A stretch of DNA of 64,000 nucleotides from Comamonas piscis. Its GTDB lineage: Bacteria; Pseudomonadota; Gammaproteobacteria; Burkholderiales; Burkholderiaceae_C. A program made the position numbers and the translations under genes. The notes under the pieces were generated by a model. The model was not told where the DNA came from and did no database searches. It saw only the letters and a program-made list of their open reading frames with translations. Of the stretch, positions 50,415 to 59,055 are shown in pieces. Each line of letters starts with the position of its first letter. Within the stretch, counting starts at the first letter, position 1. The stretch covers positions 3,844,001 to 3,908,000 of the forward strand of contig NZ_CP058554.1 in the NCBI RefSeq assembly GCF_014109725.1, in the 5' to 3' direction.

Positions 50415-52397
50415 TCAGGCTATCTGAGGGCGCTGGTCATGCTTGGCCAGCATGTCGGCATAGGGCTCCAGCACCCATTTTTGTTCTGCGGCATCCGGGA
50501 TCTGCGCCGCACTGGCTTGCACCACCTGGCCATGCGCGGCACACAGCTGTGCCATCGCGGCCGGGCTGATCAGGCCCTCCCGCAGCAGCAAGCTGGTCAT
50601 TGCCATCAGCAAGGCGTTGTGCTGCACCAGCAAGTCCTGCGCACGCAGCATCTGCGCTTGCAGCAAGGCCTCGATACCGGCATTGGTGGCTGCCACTTCG
50701 GTATTGGTGTTGTCGCCCGGCTCCTGGGCCACATCGGTGCGCGACAGGCGCGCCCCAAAACCCAGATGGCGCAGGTAACGCGCCGCATCCGCCGTAGTCT
50801 GCAGGATGTCCTGCTCGGCCCCGGTGGTACAGGCCTCCTGGCCAAACACATGGCGCTCGGCCGCGCGGCCCGCCAGGCCCACGCAAACCATGTCCAGCAT
50901 ATTGCGCTTCGAGGTGGCCTGCAGCTCAGTAAAGCTGTTGTAGCCGCCTTCGAAGGTAGCGATGTTGATCTTCAGCTCTTGCGGCGTGCGGCCAAACAGC
51001 AATGCATAGACCAGACCATGCCCCGCCTCATGCACCGCCAGCAAGGCCCGAAAATCCGCGCTGGTGCGCTGCTTGACCTTGTTCAGATCCAGCGGCACGG
51101 CAAAGCACTGTTGCAACGGCGCTGGCGCATCCGGCAGCGCCAGTTGCACCTGCAGCTGCGCCGCGCCAGCGGCCATTTGCACCTGCAATGGCTGCCCTGC
51201 CTGCGCGCCCTGCTCCAGCGCCCACAGCGCCGCATCCACCAAGGCACTCGACAAGATCGTGTGCACCGACGAGAACAGCGGCCGCGTCCCTTGGGTGGGA
51301 AAGACGGCGTTCTGGTAGATCTGCGCCAGCACATCCGGGCCGATGACAAAGCGCAGCCCGCAGTTGGCCTCAATGCCTTGCACATAGTTGTGCACGGTCA
51401 TCGCAATCAGCTGCTCATAGGTCGAGCGGCTGAACGACGGGTAGATCACATGCTGGTTGCCCAGCCGGGCGATCTGCTCGGGTTTGAAGCGTTCGGCCAA
51501 GGCCCGCTTGACATCGATCAGCGACAAGCGGCTGGTGAGCCGGTGGAAGATGTCGGCATCGGTGTCGCAGTCCTCGACGCGGCTGGCCGTCTCCGAGTAC
51601 ATCTCATCGAGGTTGCCACAGACAAAGACCAGCAGCTTGCTGTAATCGGTCTCCCAGGATTGCTGAGAGCTACGAAACTGGACCAGCAGCTGGTGAATGT
51701 AGTCATTGCTCCACTGCATGATGTCCAGCAAGGGCGCATCGAGCTTCAGGCTGCGCTTGAGGGCCTGCGCGTCCCAGGCATCAATCTTGTAGCGCATCTT
51801 CTGCTTTTTGCGCCGCTCCTGCGCATCGTCTTCTTCGGCCCGCTCGGCGTCATAGAGCGCATCCGCCAGTTTGCGCTCGATGCTGTGCAGCTCCGACAAA
51901 GCCGGTGGCAGCTTGCCATCGGACAACAAGGCCCAGACATCCTGGTAGCGCTCGACCTTGCTGTCTTCGCCACGGCTGCTTACCGTGCGGTAACGCTGGA
52001 ACTCATCGAGCACCAGGATGCCAGGCGCGCCTTCCACCAGCCCCGCACTCTCGAGCGTGCCGGAGATAGTGGATGCGCCATAGCTGTCACCGTTTTGGCT
52101 GAAGCCGTCCATCTGGACTTCGACAAAGCGATCATAAAAACCCAGCAGCTGCGCCAGGCGGCGCGTCAGCTGGGTCTTGCCCGTGCCTGTCAATCCCCAC
52201 AGGCACACAATCACAGGGCGGGTAATGAGCTGGGGCATCACATACCAGGCGCGCACGGCGCCCGTCACACGGTCAATCACGTCATCAATACCGATCAATT
52301 CGGTTTTCAGCTGGGCCGCAATGGCCTGCAGGTTTTGCTGACGCTCATGCATCTGTACGCGAAGCAATAGCTCCGGGGAGGTTTTCATTTCTTTCAT
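50415..52397 (-). CDS. Soluble AAA+ ATPase fused to an FtsH-type (M41) zinc protease
   Basis: 660 residues from ATG 52397 (MKEMKTSPELL); an ATG at 52439 overlaps the upstream gene but has no ribosome site. Residues 30-400 form an AAA+ domain of Clp/HslU type: GLTGTGKT at 68-75 (Walker A), ILVLDEF at 127-133 (Walker B), with a charged KKQKMRYK insert and sensor-like segments. From about residue 450 comes an M41 protease domain: AVHEAGHGL (HEAGH at 456-460, zinc and catalytic Glu) and VGLAGRAAERHVFGQ..TTGAEQDI, where Asp matches the third zinc ligand of FtsH (GASNDI). Unlike FtsH it has no membrane segment and a different ATPase type. Confidence 0.8.
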   Translation of the reverse strand: MKEMKTSPELLLRVQMHERQQNLQAIAAQLKTELIGIDDVIDRVTGAVRAWYVMPQLITRPVIVCLWGLTGTGKTQLTRRLAQLLGFYDRFVEVQMDGFSQNGDSYGASTISGTLESAGLVEGAPGILVLDEFQRYRTVSSRGEDSKVERYQDVWALLSDGKLPPALSELHSIERKLADALYDAERAEEDDAQERRKKQKMRYKIDAWDAQALKRSLKLDAPLLDIMQWSNDYIHQLLVQFRSSQQSWETDYSKLLVFVCGNLDEMYSETASRVEDCDTDADIFHRLTSRLSLIDVKRALAERFKPEQIARLGNQHVIYPSFSRSTYEQLIAMTVHNYVQGIEANCGLRFVIGPDVLAQIYQNAVFPTQGTRPLFSSVHTILSSALVDAALWALEQGAQAGQPLQVQMAAGAAQLQVQLALPDAPAPLQQCFAVPLDLNKVKQRTSADFRALLAVHEAGHGLVYALLFGRTPQELKINIATFEGGYNSFTELQATSKRNMLDMVCVGLAGRAAERHVFGQEACTTGAEQDILQTTADAARYLRHLGFGARLSRTDVAQEPGDNTNTEVAATNAGIEALLQAQMLRAQDLLVQHNALLMAMTSLLLREGLISPAAMAQLCAAHGQVVQASAAQIPDAAEQKWVLEPYADMLAKHDQRPQIA

Positions 52398-52428
52398 GTT
52401 GTGCTGTCTCTTCAGCCTGCGCAGCCGC

Positions 52429-52674
52429 TCAATCCCCATGGTCGGCTTTGCGGGTCATCTGTTGCAAAGCCATCCGGTCGGCACGGCGCTGGGCGCCTTG
52501 GCTGCGGATGTGCTTGCCCGCAGCGCCGGACAGACGCCGTTGGGCCATGGCTTTGGCAACAGGGTTGAAAGGAGTGGCATCGGCCACAATCAGCAGCGCG
52601 ATAGGCTGCTTCATGCGGCGCAAGGCCTTGACCCGGCCCTCTTCAAAGGCGCGGGAAACGGTTTTTGCACTCAT
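52429..52674 (-). CDS. Small protein coupled to the AAA-M41 protease
   Basis: 81 residues starting MSAKTVSRAFEEGRVKALRRMKQPIALLI. Basic N-terminus (EEGRVKALRRMKQ), hydrophobic centre (IALLIVADATPF), then a basic tail. CTGAGGAACC lies ahead of the ATG. Its last codons overlap a possible upstream start of the protease gene by 11 bases, so the two are a coupled operon. It could be an adaptor, substrate or inhibitor of the protease (inference); no family is recognised. Confidence 0.55.
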   Translation of the reverse strand: MSAKTVSRAFEEGRVKALRRMKQPIALLIVADATPFNPVAKAMAQRRLSGAAGKHIRSQGAQRRADRMALQQMTRKADHGD

Positions 52675-52740
52675 CTGTGCGGTTCCTCAGGGGCTTGGCG
52701 CGCCTTCAGCCATAAGCTGGCGCAGCAAGACCCCAAAACA

Positions 52741-52770
52741 AAAAGCCCCGGCGACGTAGCCAGGGCTTTT
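52741..52770 (-). terminator. Terminator-like hairpin in the protease-operon leader
   Basis: On the minus strand AAAAGCCC t GGC, loop TACGTC, GCC g GGGCTTTTTGTTTT. It lies 66 bases before the ATG of the 81-residue gene and about 210 bases after the likely transcription start, as in an attenuator or at the end of a small RNA. Confidence 0.65.
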
Positions 52771-52773
52771 GTC

Positions 52774-52840
52774 GATCCCGCCTGCAGTGCTGCAGGCGGC
52801 GATCTGGGCCAAGGCTAAACCATATGAACATGGTTTAGCC
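52774..52840 (-). promoter_or_regulatory. Two strong hairpins preceding the leader terminator
   Basis: 52774-52804 is a long near-perfect stem (GATC..GCCTGCAG/CTGCAGGC..GATC). 52813-52840 has arms GGCTAAACCAT and ATGGTTTAGCC with a 6-base loop. A further stem CGCTGCAG/CTGCAGCG lies at 52910-52939. All would be in the RNA leader. Confidence 0.5.
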
Positions 52841-52856
52841 GGGGCAGAAACCGTGT

Positions 52857-52889
52857 TCAGTGGAGAGGGTTGAACATAAAACAGGACAT
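52857..52889 (-). CDS. Possible 10-residue leader peptide
   Basis: ATG at 52889 reads MSCFMFNPLH then TGA. GGGAG lies 9 bases upstream (52899-52903). It lies between the promoter and the hairpins, where a leader peptide sensing translation would be placed. Its small size makes it speculative. Confidence 0.25.
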   Translation of the reverse strand: MSCFMFNPLH

Positions 52890-52958
52890 AGCAAAAACTC
52901 CCAATAATGCGCTGCAGAAGGTCATTCGTTACTGCAGCGATAAGAAGACGAAGGCTGG

Positions 52959-52987
52959 ACTATAGCGTGAATTTCTCAATCACGCAA
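52959..52987 (-). promoter_or_regulatory. Sigma-70-type promoter of the protease operon
   Basis: Minus strand TTGCGT (52982-52987), exactly 17 bases, TATAGT (52959-52964). Transcription would start near 52952, giving about 280 bases of leader before the 81-residue gene. Confidence 0.55.
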
Positions 52988-53119
52988 GCCCCATATACAG
53001 CCTGTTGCATAAAACAAACCGACAACCGCTGGCTTCCGCCCCTTTTGCACGGCTTTTTGCACATAAAACGCAGCAACATGCCAACAGCGGCCAAAACCGC
53101 CGCTGGAGCCAGCTACAGA

Positions 53120-54064
53120 TCAATAACGCTTGCGGCCCGCCTTGCGGTGCTTGGCATGCTCGGCCTTCTTGGCCTGTTGCAAGGCCTCGGCCGCCTCGCC
53201 GGCAGCGCGCCACTGCTCAAACTCTGCCGGGGTCTCCACGGTGATACGGCCCAGCATCTGGGTGCGAAAGTCGGTGATCAGCAGCTCAGCGGCCTTTTGC
53301 ATATTGATGCGGCCGCCGCTCATCACCGCGCCGCGCTTTTTGCCAATGAGGGTCAGCAGCTCGTCATCGCCCAGCGCGGCCAGCTCCGCATCATCGAGGC
53401 CCAGCTTGTAGCGCTCATCCAGTTGGCGGGGGTAGTGCTTTTGCAGGTACAGCAGCAGCTCCAGCGCCACCAGCTCATCGTCATAGGCATTGCGGCCCAC
53501 CGAGCCGCAAACCGCGAGCTTGTAGCCGGACTCCGGCACGATGATCTTGGGCCAGAGCATGCCGGGCGTGTCCCAGAGGTAGAAATCATCGGCCAGCACA
53601 ATGCGCTGCTCGTCCTTGGTCACCCCGGCCTCGTCACCGGCCTTGGCCTGGCTCTTGCCGCTCATGCTGTTGATCAGGGTGGACTTACCGACATTGGGCA
53701 CGCCGCAGATCAACACCCGCATGGGCTTGGCCATGCCGCCGCGTCCGGGCGAGAGTTGGCGGCAGGCCTCGACCAGGCGCTTGGCGGGTGCTGGCTCGCT
53801 CGCATCCAGCGGTAAGGCCTTGGTCTCGAACTGCGCCTCATACCAGGCCACCCACAGCGCCGTGCGGCTGGCATCAGCCATGTCCTGCTTGTTGATGATC
53901 TTGAGGGTGGGCTTGTGGCCCGTCAGCTCCGTCAGCGCCGGGTTGGCGCTGGAGCCGGGCATGCGCGCGTCCAGCACCTCGATGACCACATCGATGTCTT
54001 TGATGCGCTCGGCAATCAGCTTGCGCGTCAGGTGCATATGCCCGGGGAACCATTGGATACTCAT
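53120..54064 (-). CDS. ylqF: Ribosome biogenesis GTPase YlqF/RbgA
   Basis: 314 residues from ATG 54064 (MSIQWFPGHMHLTRKLIAE), the family start; the frame is open eleven codons more. Circularly permuted GTPase: G4 NKQD at about 59-62, G1 GVPNVGKSTL near 120, G3 DTPG near 165. Such proteins act in 50S subunit assembly. The C-terminal end is basic (KKAEHAKHRKAGRKRY), fitting RNA binding. Confidence 0.9.
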   Translation of the reverse strand: MSIQWFPGHMHLTRKLIAERIKDIDVVIEVLDARMPGSSANPALTELTGHKPTLKIINKQDMADASRTALWVAWYEAQFETKALPLDASEPAPAKRLVEACRQLSPGRGGMAKPMRVLICGVPNVGKSTLINSMSGKSQAKAGDEAGVTKDEQRIVLADDFYLWDTPGMLWPKIIVPESGYKLAVCGSVGRNAYDDELVALELLLYLQKHYPRQLDERYKLGLDDAELAALGDDELLTLIGKKRGAVMSGGRINMQKAAELLITDFRTQMLGRITVETPAEFEQWRAAGEAAEALQQAKKAEHAKHRKAGRKRY

Positions 54065-54133
54065 ACTCTTGCTTTCGGGGGAATGGTGCATGGGCATCGC
54101 GCACAGAGTTGCGCCGTGCCGGATAATGCTGCC

Positions 54134-54385
54134 ATGTCTTCTTTATCTCAACGCCAGTGGGATGCGCAGCGCAAATCCGATCAGGACCTGCTCATCAAAG
54201 GCATCATCTTGGTCTTGATAGGGCTGGTGATTGTCGTCTCGCCCTATGTCGCTCAGGGCGATATTGTGCAGGGAGTTTTTGCTAAGGCTCCAGCAGTCGG
54301 TTGGTTTTCCCTGGTATTGGGCGCGGCTTTTGTGCTGCGCTTTGGCCTGCGCCGCAAGGCCGTGCCGCCACGGCCTGAGCAGTGA
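54134..54385 (+). CDS. Small membrane protein (83 aa)
   Basis: From ATG 54134 (MSSLSQRQWDAQRKSDQ). Two membrane segments: LLIKGIILVLIGLVIVVSPY at about 19-38 and VGWFSLVLGAAFVLRFGL at about 55-72, with a basic end. Its stop overlaps the next gene's GTG start (GTGA), so translation is coupled. Unknown function. Divergent from ylqF. Confidence 0.6.
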   Translation: MSSLSQRQWDAQRKSDQDLLIKGIILVLIGLVIVVSPYVAQGDIVQGVFAKAPAVGWFSLVLGAAFVLRFGLRRKAVPPRPEQ

Positions 54386-54606
54386 ATGCCGCGCCAGCCC
54401 CCCAAGCTTTAGCCAGTTTACGGGAGGCCCGCGAGTGCTTTGCCGCGCTGCAGGCCAGCGCCAGCGCCCGGCAGATCAGCTTGCGTGAGCCCCCTAGCGC
54501 CCCCACCACCTGCTGTGGCCGGGGCTGCAATGGCTGCGTCTGGGAAGGCTTTTTTGCCGCAGCCATGTACTGGCAGGAATGCGCGCTGGATGCGCTGAAG
54601 CCTTAA
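54382..54606 (+). CDS. Oxidoreductase-like domain protein (Cys-rich, 74 aa)
   Basis: From GTG 54382. The centre has EPPSAPTTCCGRGCNGCVWEG, the hallmark CCGxGCxxCVW of the 'oxidoreductase-like' domain (PF09791), also found N-terminal in some larger oxidoreductases. Four cysteines could bind a metal or cluster. Coupled to the small membrane protein upstream. The function is unknown. Confidence 0.75.
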   Translation: MNAAPAPQALASLREARECFAALQASASARQISLREPPSAPTTCCGRGCNGCVWEGFFAAAMYWQECALDALKP

Positions 54607-54629
54607 CCCCGCCTCTGCGCTACAACCAG

Positions 54630-57002
54630 TTATGTCGACTGCGCCTGGGCAGCCTCGGCCTGCACCGGTGGCAAGGTCTCCTCGCGCGCCAGCAGCTGGC
54701 GGATCTGCACCGCATCCTGCTGCAGCTGGCTTGCCAAAATACGTGCGGTGGCTAAGCGCCGCATCAGCCAGGGAATGAGCTGGTCGCGGTCCTCAGGACC
54801 CGGCACGCGCTCGGGTGCCGGCATCTTGGCGGGGCGCTGCGCATCGGCATCGCTCGCTGCGATCTGCGGCGCTTGCAGCAGGCAGGCATCGATGCTGGCC
54901 GCTGTGTCTTTGAGTTGCTGCACCGCAAAGGGCGACGGCGTCTGGCCCCGGCGCATCATCAGCATGATCTTGACAGAGGACATCTGGCCCAGCAGCTGGT
55001 AGCAATGGGCCTGGAACAGCTCCAGCGCCTGCAATGGTGGCTGCACCGCGCGCGGCTCTTTCAGCGAACGGTCAACAGCCTGGATCAGCGCCGAGAGGCT
55101 GTCGTAGGCTTCGCGCCGAGCCAGCCGCCAGGCCAGCTCGGGGGCATTGTCGACGGCTTGGAGCTGATCGACCGCCAGCGAGGTGCTGGCATGCGCCGCC
55201 TGCGCCTTTAGCACGCGCTGCACCAGCGCTGGCAGCTGCGAGCGCTCCCAGGACGGCAACACATAGGCAAAGGCCCAGGCAATGCCGGTGCCGATCAAGG
55301 TATCGACCACGCGCTCGAACATATGGAAGGTGGTGCTGCCGCCGGCATGCAACATATGCGCCTGCACAAGGCCCAGCACCGTGGCGCCCATAGCCGTGAA
55401 CAGATAGCGGCGCAGCGCAAAGCCGTGCGCGACCCCCTGGGCCAGGGTCAGGCACAGAATCAAGCCCAGCGGCGACAAATGCGCTGACAAGATGGCCAGC
55501 GCCGCCACGCAGCCCAGCAAGGTGCCCAGCACCCGGATGGTGCGCCGCTCCAAGGTTTGCGCCAGGCTGCCGCGCAGCACCACCACAATGGTCAGTAGCA
55601 CCCAATAGGCATGCGCATTCCAGGGCAGCATCTGTACCACCACATAGCCCACCGCAATCGCCAGCGCCGCACGGATCGCATGGCGCAGGGGAGGCGCATC
55701 CCAGCTCATCAGGCCCTTGAACGGTGTCCAGGACCAGGCGGTGGGGCTGACAAACATTTGCCAGCTGGCGCGCACCACGGCCAGGTCGGGCTCAACCTCG
55801 TCCCGGCCCAGGCCGACGAGGCGGCTCACTTCTTCATGGATGCGTACGATGCGCTCACTCAGCTCACGCGACAGCGCCTGGGGCGATACGTCGGCGTCAA
55901 AATGGTCGGGCAGCGATTCTTCGAGCCGTTGCACCGGCGTCTGGCTGGCCATCTGCATGGGGCGCAGCAACGCATCGAGGTTGCTCATCGGCCGGGGCTT
56001 GCGGCCCAGCAGCAGGCTATCGGCCAAATGCACCAGCTCCATCGCCAAGGCGCGCAGCGTGGCCTGCTGGGCCAGCAGCATGGGCGCCTGCTCGGGCGCC
56101 TTGCGCAAATGCTCCAGGTCCAGCTCGCAGGCCAGCAGATGGTCGCGGATCTCCAGCATCTGCAGCAGCATGCCGGCCAGGCGCTGGCGGCGGGGGGTGC
56201 GCGGGCTCTCCAGCACAATGTCGCGGGCGGCTTGCAGCTGGTCGGCAAAGGCCGCATGCCGGGCCATCAGCTGGCCCATGTGCTGCTGGGGCAGGCCCGT
56301 GCGGGAGAATTTGCCAAAATTGCGGTCGGCCAAGTTATCGCCATAGGCTTCGCCATCCACCGTTTCGCCATCCAGCCCCACATGGCGGGCGGCCTCGGGC
56401 AGCACCATACGCGCCTGCTCCAGCATCAGCGCGGCCAGCGACAGCACGGTATCGGCGATGAACTGCACGCGGTAGCGGAAATTAAGCAAAGTATTGGCGA
56501 TGACCGCATACACCAGGAACATGCCAGCACCAATGCTGAAGAACAAGGTGGATTCAGCCGCCGCTGCCAACAGTTGCCCCTCGGGCGGCTTGGGCACCGA
56601 CATGCCCAGCACCATGGCCAGCACCACTGCAATCGCAATCGGCGCGCCGCGCTTGCCCCAGGCCATCCACAAAAAGCCTAAGAAGGTGGACAGCACCGCC
56701 AACATGCCCAGCAGCACCAGGTGCTGGTGCATCAGCTGCACCAGAAAGAACAGCGGCGCGCCCAGCACGGGCGCTGGCAGCATGCGCCAGAACTTGCCCC
56801 GGCGTGGCGCTGGATTATCAACAATGATGGACACAATCACCCCGACCGACGCGGCCGCCGCATGCTGCGTGCCCCAGATCAGCTGCACCAGGGTGGTGAC
56901 GAGAAAAAGGCCCAGCGCCACTTCCAGCCCATTGAGCACATAGTGGTTGAGCAGGCCACGCTTGAAGGTGCGCCAACTGCGGTCGGAAGAGAAATGCGCC
57001 AT
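54630..57002 (-). CDS. FUSC-family inner-membrane protein (YccS/aromatic-acid exporter-like)
   Basis: 790 residues; start taken at ATG 57002 (MAHFSSDRSWRTFKRGLLN), since the extra 18 codons from 57056 look noncoding. Two membrane blocks: residues about 20-165 (VALGLFLVTTLVQLIWG, FLVQLMHQHLVLLGMLAVLSTFLGFLWM) and about 450-580 (IRAALAIAVGYVVVQML, LLTIVVVLRGSLAQTLERRTIRVLGTLLGC, the FUSC signature R-G-S-x-x-x-T-x-x-R). The cytoplasmic domains are mainly helical. FUSC proteins export aromatic acids or similar compounds. Confidence 0.85.
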   Translation of the reverse strand: MAHFSSDRSWRTFKRGLLNHYVLNGLEVALGLFLVTTLVQLIWGTQHAAAASVGVIVSIIVDNPAPRRGKFWRMLPAPVLGAPLFFLVQLMHQHLVLLGMLAVLSTFLGFLWMAWGKRGAPIAIAVVLAMVLGMSVPKPPEGQLLAAAAESTLFFSIGAGMFLVYAVIANTLLNFRYRVQFIADTVLSLAALMLEQARMVLPEAARHVGLDGETVDGEAYGDNLADRNFGKFSRTGLPQQHMGQLMARHAAFADQLQAARDIVLESPRTPRRQRLAGMLLQMLEIRDHLLACELDLEHLRKAPEQAPMLLAQQATLRALAMELVHLADSLLLGRKPRPMSNLDALLRPMQMASQTPVQRLEESLPDHFDADVSPQALSRELSERIVRIHEEVSRLVGLGRDEVEPDLAVVRASWQMFVSPTAWSWTPFKGLMSWDAPPLRHAIRAALAIAVGYVVVQMLPWNAHAYWVLLTIVVVLRGSLAQTLERRTIRVLGTLLGCVAALAILSAHLSPLGLILCLTLAQGVAHGFALRRYLFTAMGATVLGLVQAHMLHAGGSTTFHMFERVVDTLIGTGIAWAFAYVLPSWERSQLPALVQRVLKAQAAHASTSLAVDQLQAVDNAPELAWRLARREAYDSLSALIQAVDRSLKEPRAVQPPLQALELFQAHCYQLLGQMSSVKIMLMMRRGQTPSPFAVQQLKDTAASIDACLLQAPQIAASDADAQRPAKMPAPERVPGPEDRDQLIPWLMRRLATARILASQLQQDAVQIRQLLAREETLPPVQAEAAQAQST

Positions 57003-57138
57003 GGAGAAACAATACGAGGATTCAAGGCCGAGGGATGTCGGACAAATGATAGCCATCCCTGCTAGCTACCAACGCAGAAGCGCCAAGCTTCTTGCAAGCT
57101 TTTGCATTCTGCGCCAAGACCTGGGCCTCTGCCAGCAA

Positions 57139-57164
57139 CAAAAAAGCCCGCAGCAGCGGGCTCT
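57139..57164 (-). terminator. Terminator of gshA
   Basis: On the minus strand AGCCCGC, loop TGCT, GCGGGCT then TTTTTGTTG, 16 bases after the gshA stop. Confidence 0.85.
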
Positions 57165-57179
57165 TGGGCATCAGCAGGA

Positions 57180-58712
57180 TTAAGACACAACGAGGTGCTC
57201 AGGCGACATATAGCACTGGCGCCATTCTTCAAAGGGCACGGTGTCGGCGGCTTCCATGTCCTTTTGCGCCTGGATCGACTTGGCCGCCAGCTCCTGGTAC
57301 TTGGCGGTCAAGGCCTCGCTCCAGGGGCGGGCTAGGGTCTGCTCGCGGGCCCATTCCGATTGGGCAGCGCCAAAGGCCTTGAACGAGGTGCCAAACTGCT
57401 CGCTGACTGCAGCCAGCACCTGTGCCGACGGGGTCTGCGCCGGGTTGGCCAACAAGGTTTGGGACTGCGCCAGTGCCTGGCTGTAGTCTTGCGTGCCATG
57501 GGCCTGGTCCAGGGCAGCGGCAATCGGTTGGCAGGCTTGCAGAATCTCCTGCGCCCACTCGGTCAGCTTCACTTCTTTGCCCTGGCGCTGCAGGTTCAGG
57601 CCCGGCTCACGGCCGCGCTCGGCCACCATGTGCTGGTTGTGCTTCATCTCGGCAATCTCGGCGGGCGAGTCGGGCGGGCTGTCGCTCAGCAGGCAGTGCA
57701 GCAGGAACACATCCAGCAAGCGCATCGTCGGGGCCGAGATGCCCATGCTGTCAAAGGGATTGATGTCCATCAAGCGCACTTCGACGTACTCGACACCGCG
57801 CTCGCGCAGCGCATGCAGCGGGCGCTCGCCGCGCTGCACCGTGCGCTTGGGGCGGATGGTGCCGTAGAACTCGTTCTCGATCTGCAGCAGGCTGGTGCCC
57901 AGCTGGTTGTACTCACCGCCGGGGTTGAGGATGCCGACCTTTTCATAGGCCGGATACGGCTGCGTCAACGCGCCGTAGAGCGAATCGGCATAGCCCTTGA
58001 GATCGTTGTAGCTGACGCTGATGGAGGCCTGGGCATCGCTTTGGTAACCCAGGCGGCCCATGCGCAGCGAGGTGGCGTGGGGCAGGTGCAGGGCACCCTG
58101 GCCATCGCCCAGCGGCTGCAGCTGGTGCGGGCGTCCCTGCACAAAACAGGGACAGAGCACCGGCGATGCGCCAAACAGATAAAGCAGCAAAAAGGCCTGG
58201 CGGCGGAAATTGCGGATCAGCCCAAAATAGGCCTCGCTGCTGACACCGGGCAGCGACCAGTTGTAGTGGATGCCCGAGATGGTTTGCATGCGCCGACCAT
58301 AGCGGTGGCCCAGGCCCATGCGGTAAATGCTTTTGGAACGGCCAATGTGCGAGGTGCCAAAGCGGCCCAGCGGGATGTTCTCGTCCGATGGCAGCGAGCA
58401 AGGCATGCTCGAAATCCACAGGCGCTCGTCGTTGGCCTGCAGCACCTGGTAGACATACTGGTGCACCTCGGCCAGCTCATCGAGGCAGGCCTGCACACCT
58501 TGGTGCACGCCGGTGATGATCTCGATCTGCGACTCGCTGAAATCGGTGGTGATGCTGCTGTGCGTCAGCGCGGAGCCCAAAGCGGCCGGGTGTGGCGTGA
58601 GGGCCAGCGCGCCCTCATCGTTCACGCGCAAGCCTTCTTTCTCGATGCCGCGCCCCATCTGCAGCAGGCGCTGGGCGCCGATGGCATCAATACGTTGTTG
58701 GATATGGTTCAT
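57180..58712 (-). CDS. gshA: Glutamate-cysteine ligase
   Basis: 510 residues from ATG 58712. GshA type 1 (gamma-proteobacterial) pattern: GIEKEGLRV, TDFSESQIEIITG, SSMPCSLPSDENIPLGRFGTSHIGRSKSIYRMGLGHRYGRRMQTISGIHYNWSLP, NPGGEYNQLGTSLLQIENEFYGTIRPKR. It makes gamma-glutamylcysteine, the first step of glutathione synthesis. No terminator-like structure before the start; alone in its unit. Confidence 0.93.
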   Translation of the reverse strand: MNHIQQRIDAIGAQRLLQMGRGIEKEGLRVNDEGALALTPHPAALGSALTHSSITTDFSESQIEIITGVHQGVQACLDELAEVHQYVYQVLQANDERLWISSMPCSLPSDENIPLGRFGTSHIGRSKSIYRMGLGHRYGRRMQTISGIHYNWSLPGVSSEAYFGLIRNFRRQAFLLLYLFGASPVLCPCFVQGRPHQLQPLGDGQGALHLPHATSLRMGRLGYQSDAQASISVSYNDLKGYADSLYGALTQPYPAYEKVGILNPGGEYNQLGTSLLQIENEFYGTIRPKRTVQRGERPLHALRERGVEYVEVRLMDINPFDSMGISAPTMRLLDVFLLHCLLSDSPPDSPAEIAEMKHNQHMVAERGREPGLNLQRQGKEVKLTEWAQEILQACQPIAAALDQAHGTQDYSQALAQSQTLLANPAQTPSAQVLAAVSEQFGTSFKAFGAAQSEWAREQTLARPWSEALTAKYQELAAKSIQAQKDMEAADTVPFEEWRQCYMSPEHLVVS

Positions 58713-59055
58713 CTGCGTTGTTCTTGTCTAAGCCGGGCTGCACGATAGCAGGTTGCCCGGCGACTGGCAGAGTATTGCACGCTCAGCCCGACCGGCCTTC
58801 GGGATTTAACCCAGGCCCCAGCGCAAGGCCTGGCGAGTCATAGTAAGAAGCTGTTGTAATCGCCGTTTCTGTTGCTTTAGGGATTCTCTGCATGACCCTC
58901 GCCGCATGGGATGGCCGCGGATCGGGAGGAGGTGCAAGGCGTCTTTTGCAGTCAATAGCGAGCTATTGACAAGGAAGACAACGCAGCGGATCGCCCGAGT
59001 CCGCGTTCAGACCACGGCAGGGAGTTGTGCAGAGGATCCCTCATGCAAGCTTGAT
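58713..59055. other. Intergenic stretch with the solo structured repeat
   Basis: Between gshA and the SDR gene (both minus). About half is the repeat at 58879-59041; the rest is the presumed gshA promoter region. No small gene was seen. Confidence 0.5.
58879..59041 (+). repeat. 163-bp structured repeat, solo copy
   Basis: Same family as 38901-39391, about 20 kb away and in the same orientation. AGGGATtCTCTGCA at one end matches TGCAGAGgATCCCT at the other, giving an extended terminal inverted repeat. Two substitutions in the left arm (AA to TG) still pair as G-U wobbles with the right arm (TTTT to TTGT change), which suggests the RNA fold is kept. Confidence 0.8.

Larger units (their letters stand above)
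52675..53119. other. Long leader of the protease operon, no long gene
   Basis: 445 bases between ylqF and the small protein. It holds a promoter (52959-52987, minus), four hairpins, a 10-codon leader frame (52857-52889, minus) and a terminator-like hairpin (52741-52770), all consistent with a regulated leader or a small RNA. Confidence 0.55.
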
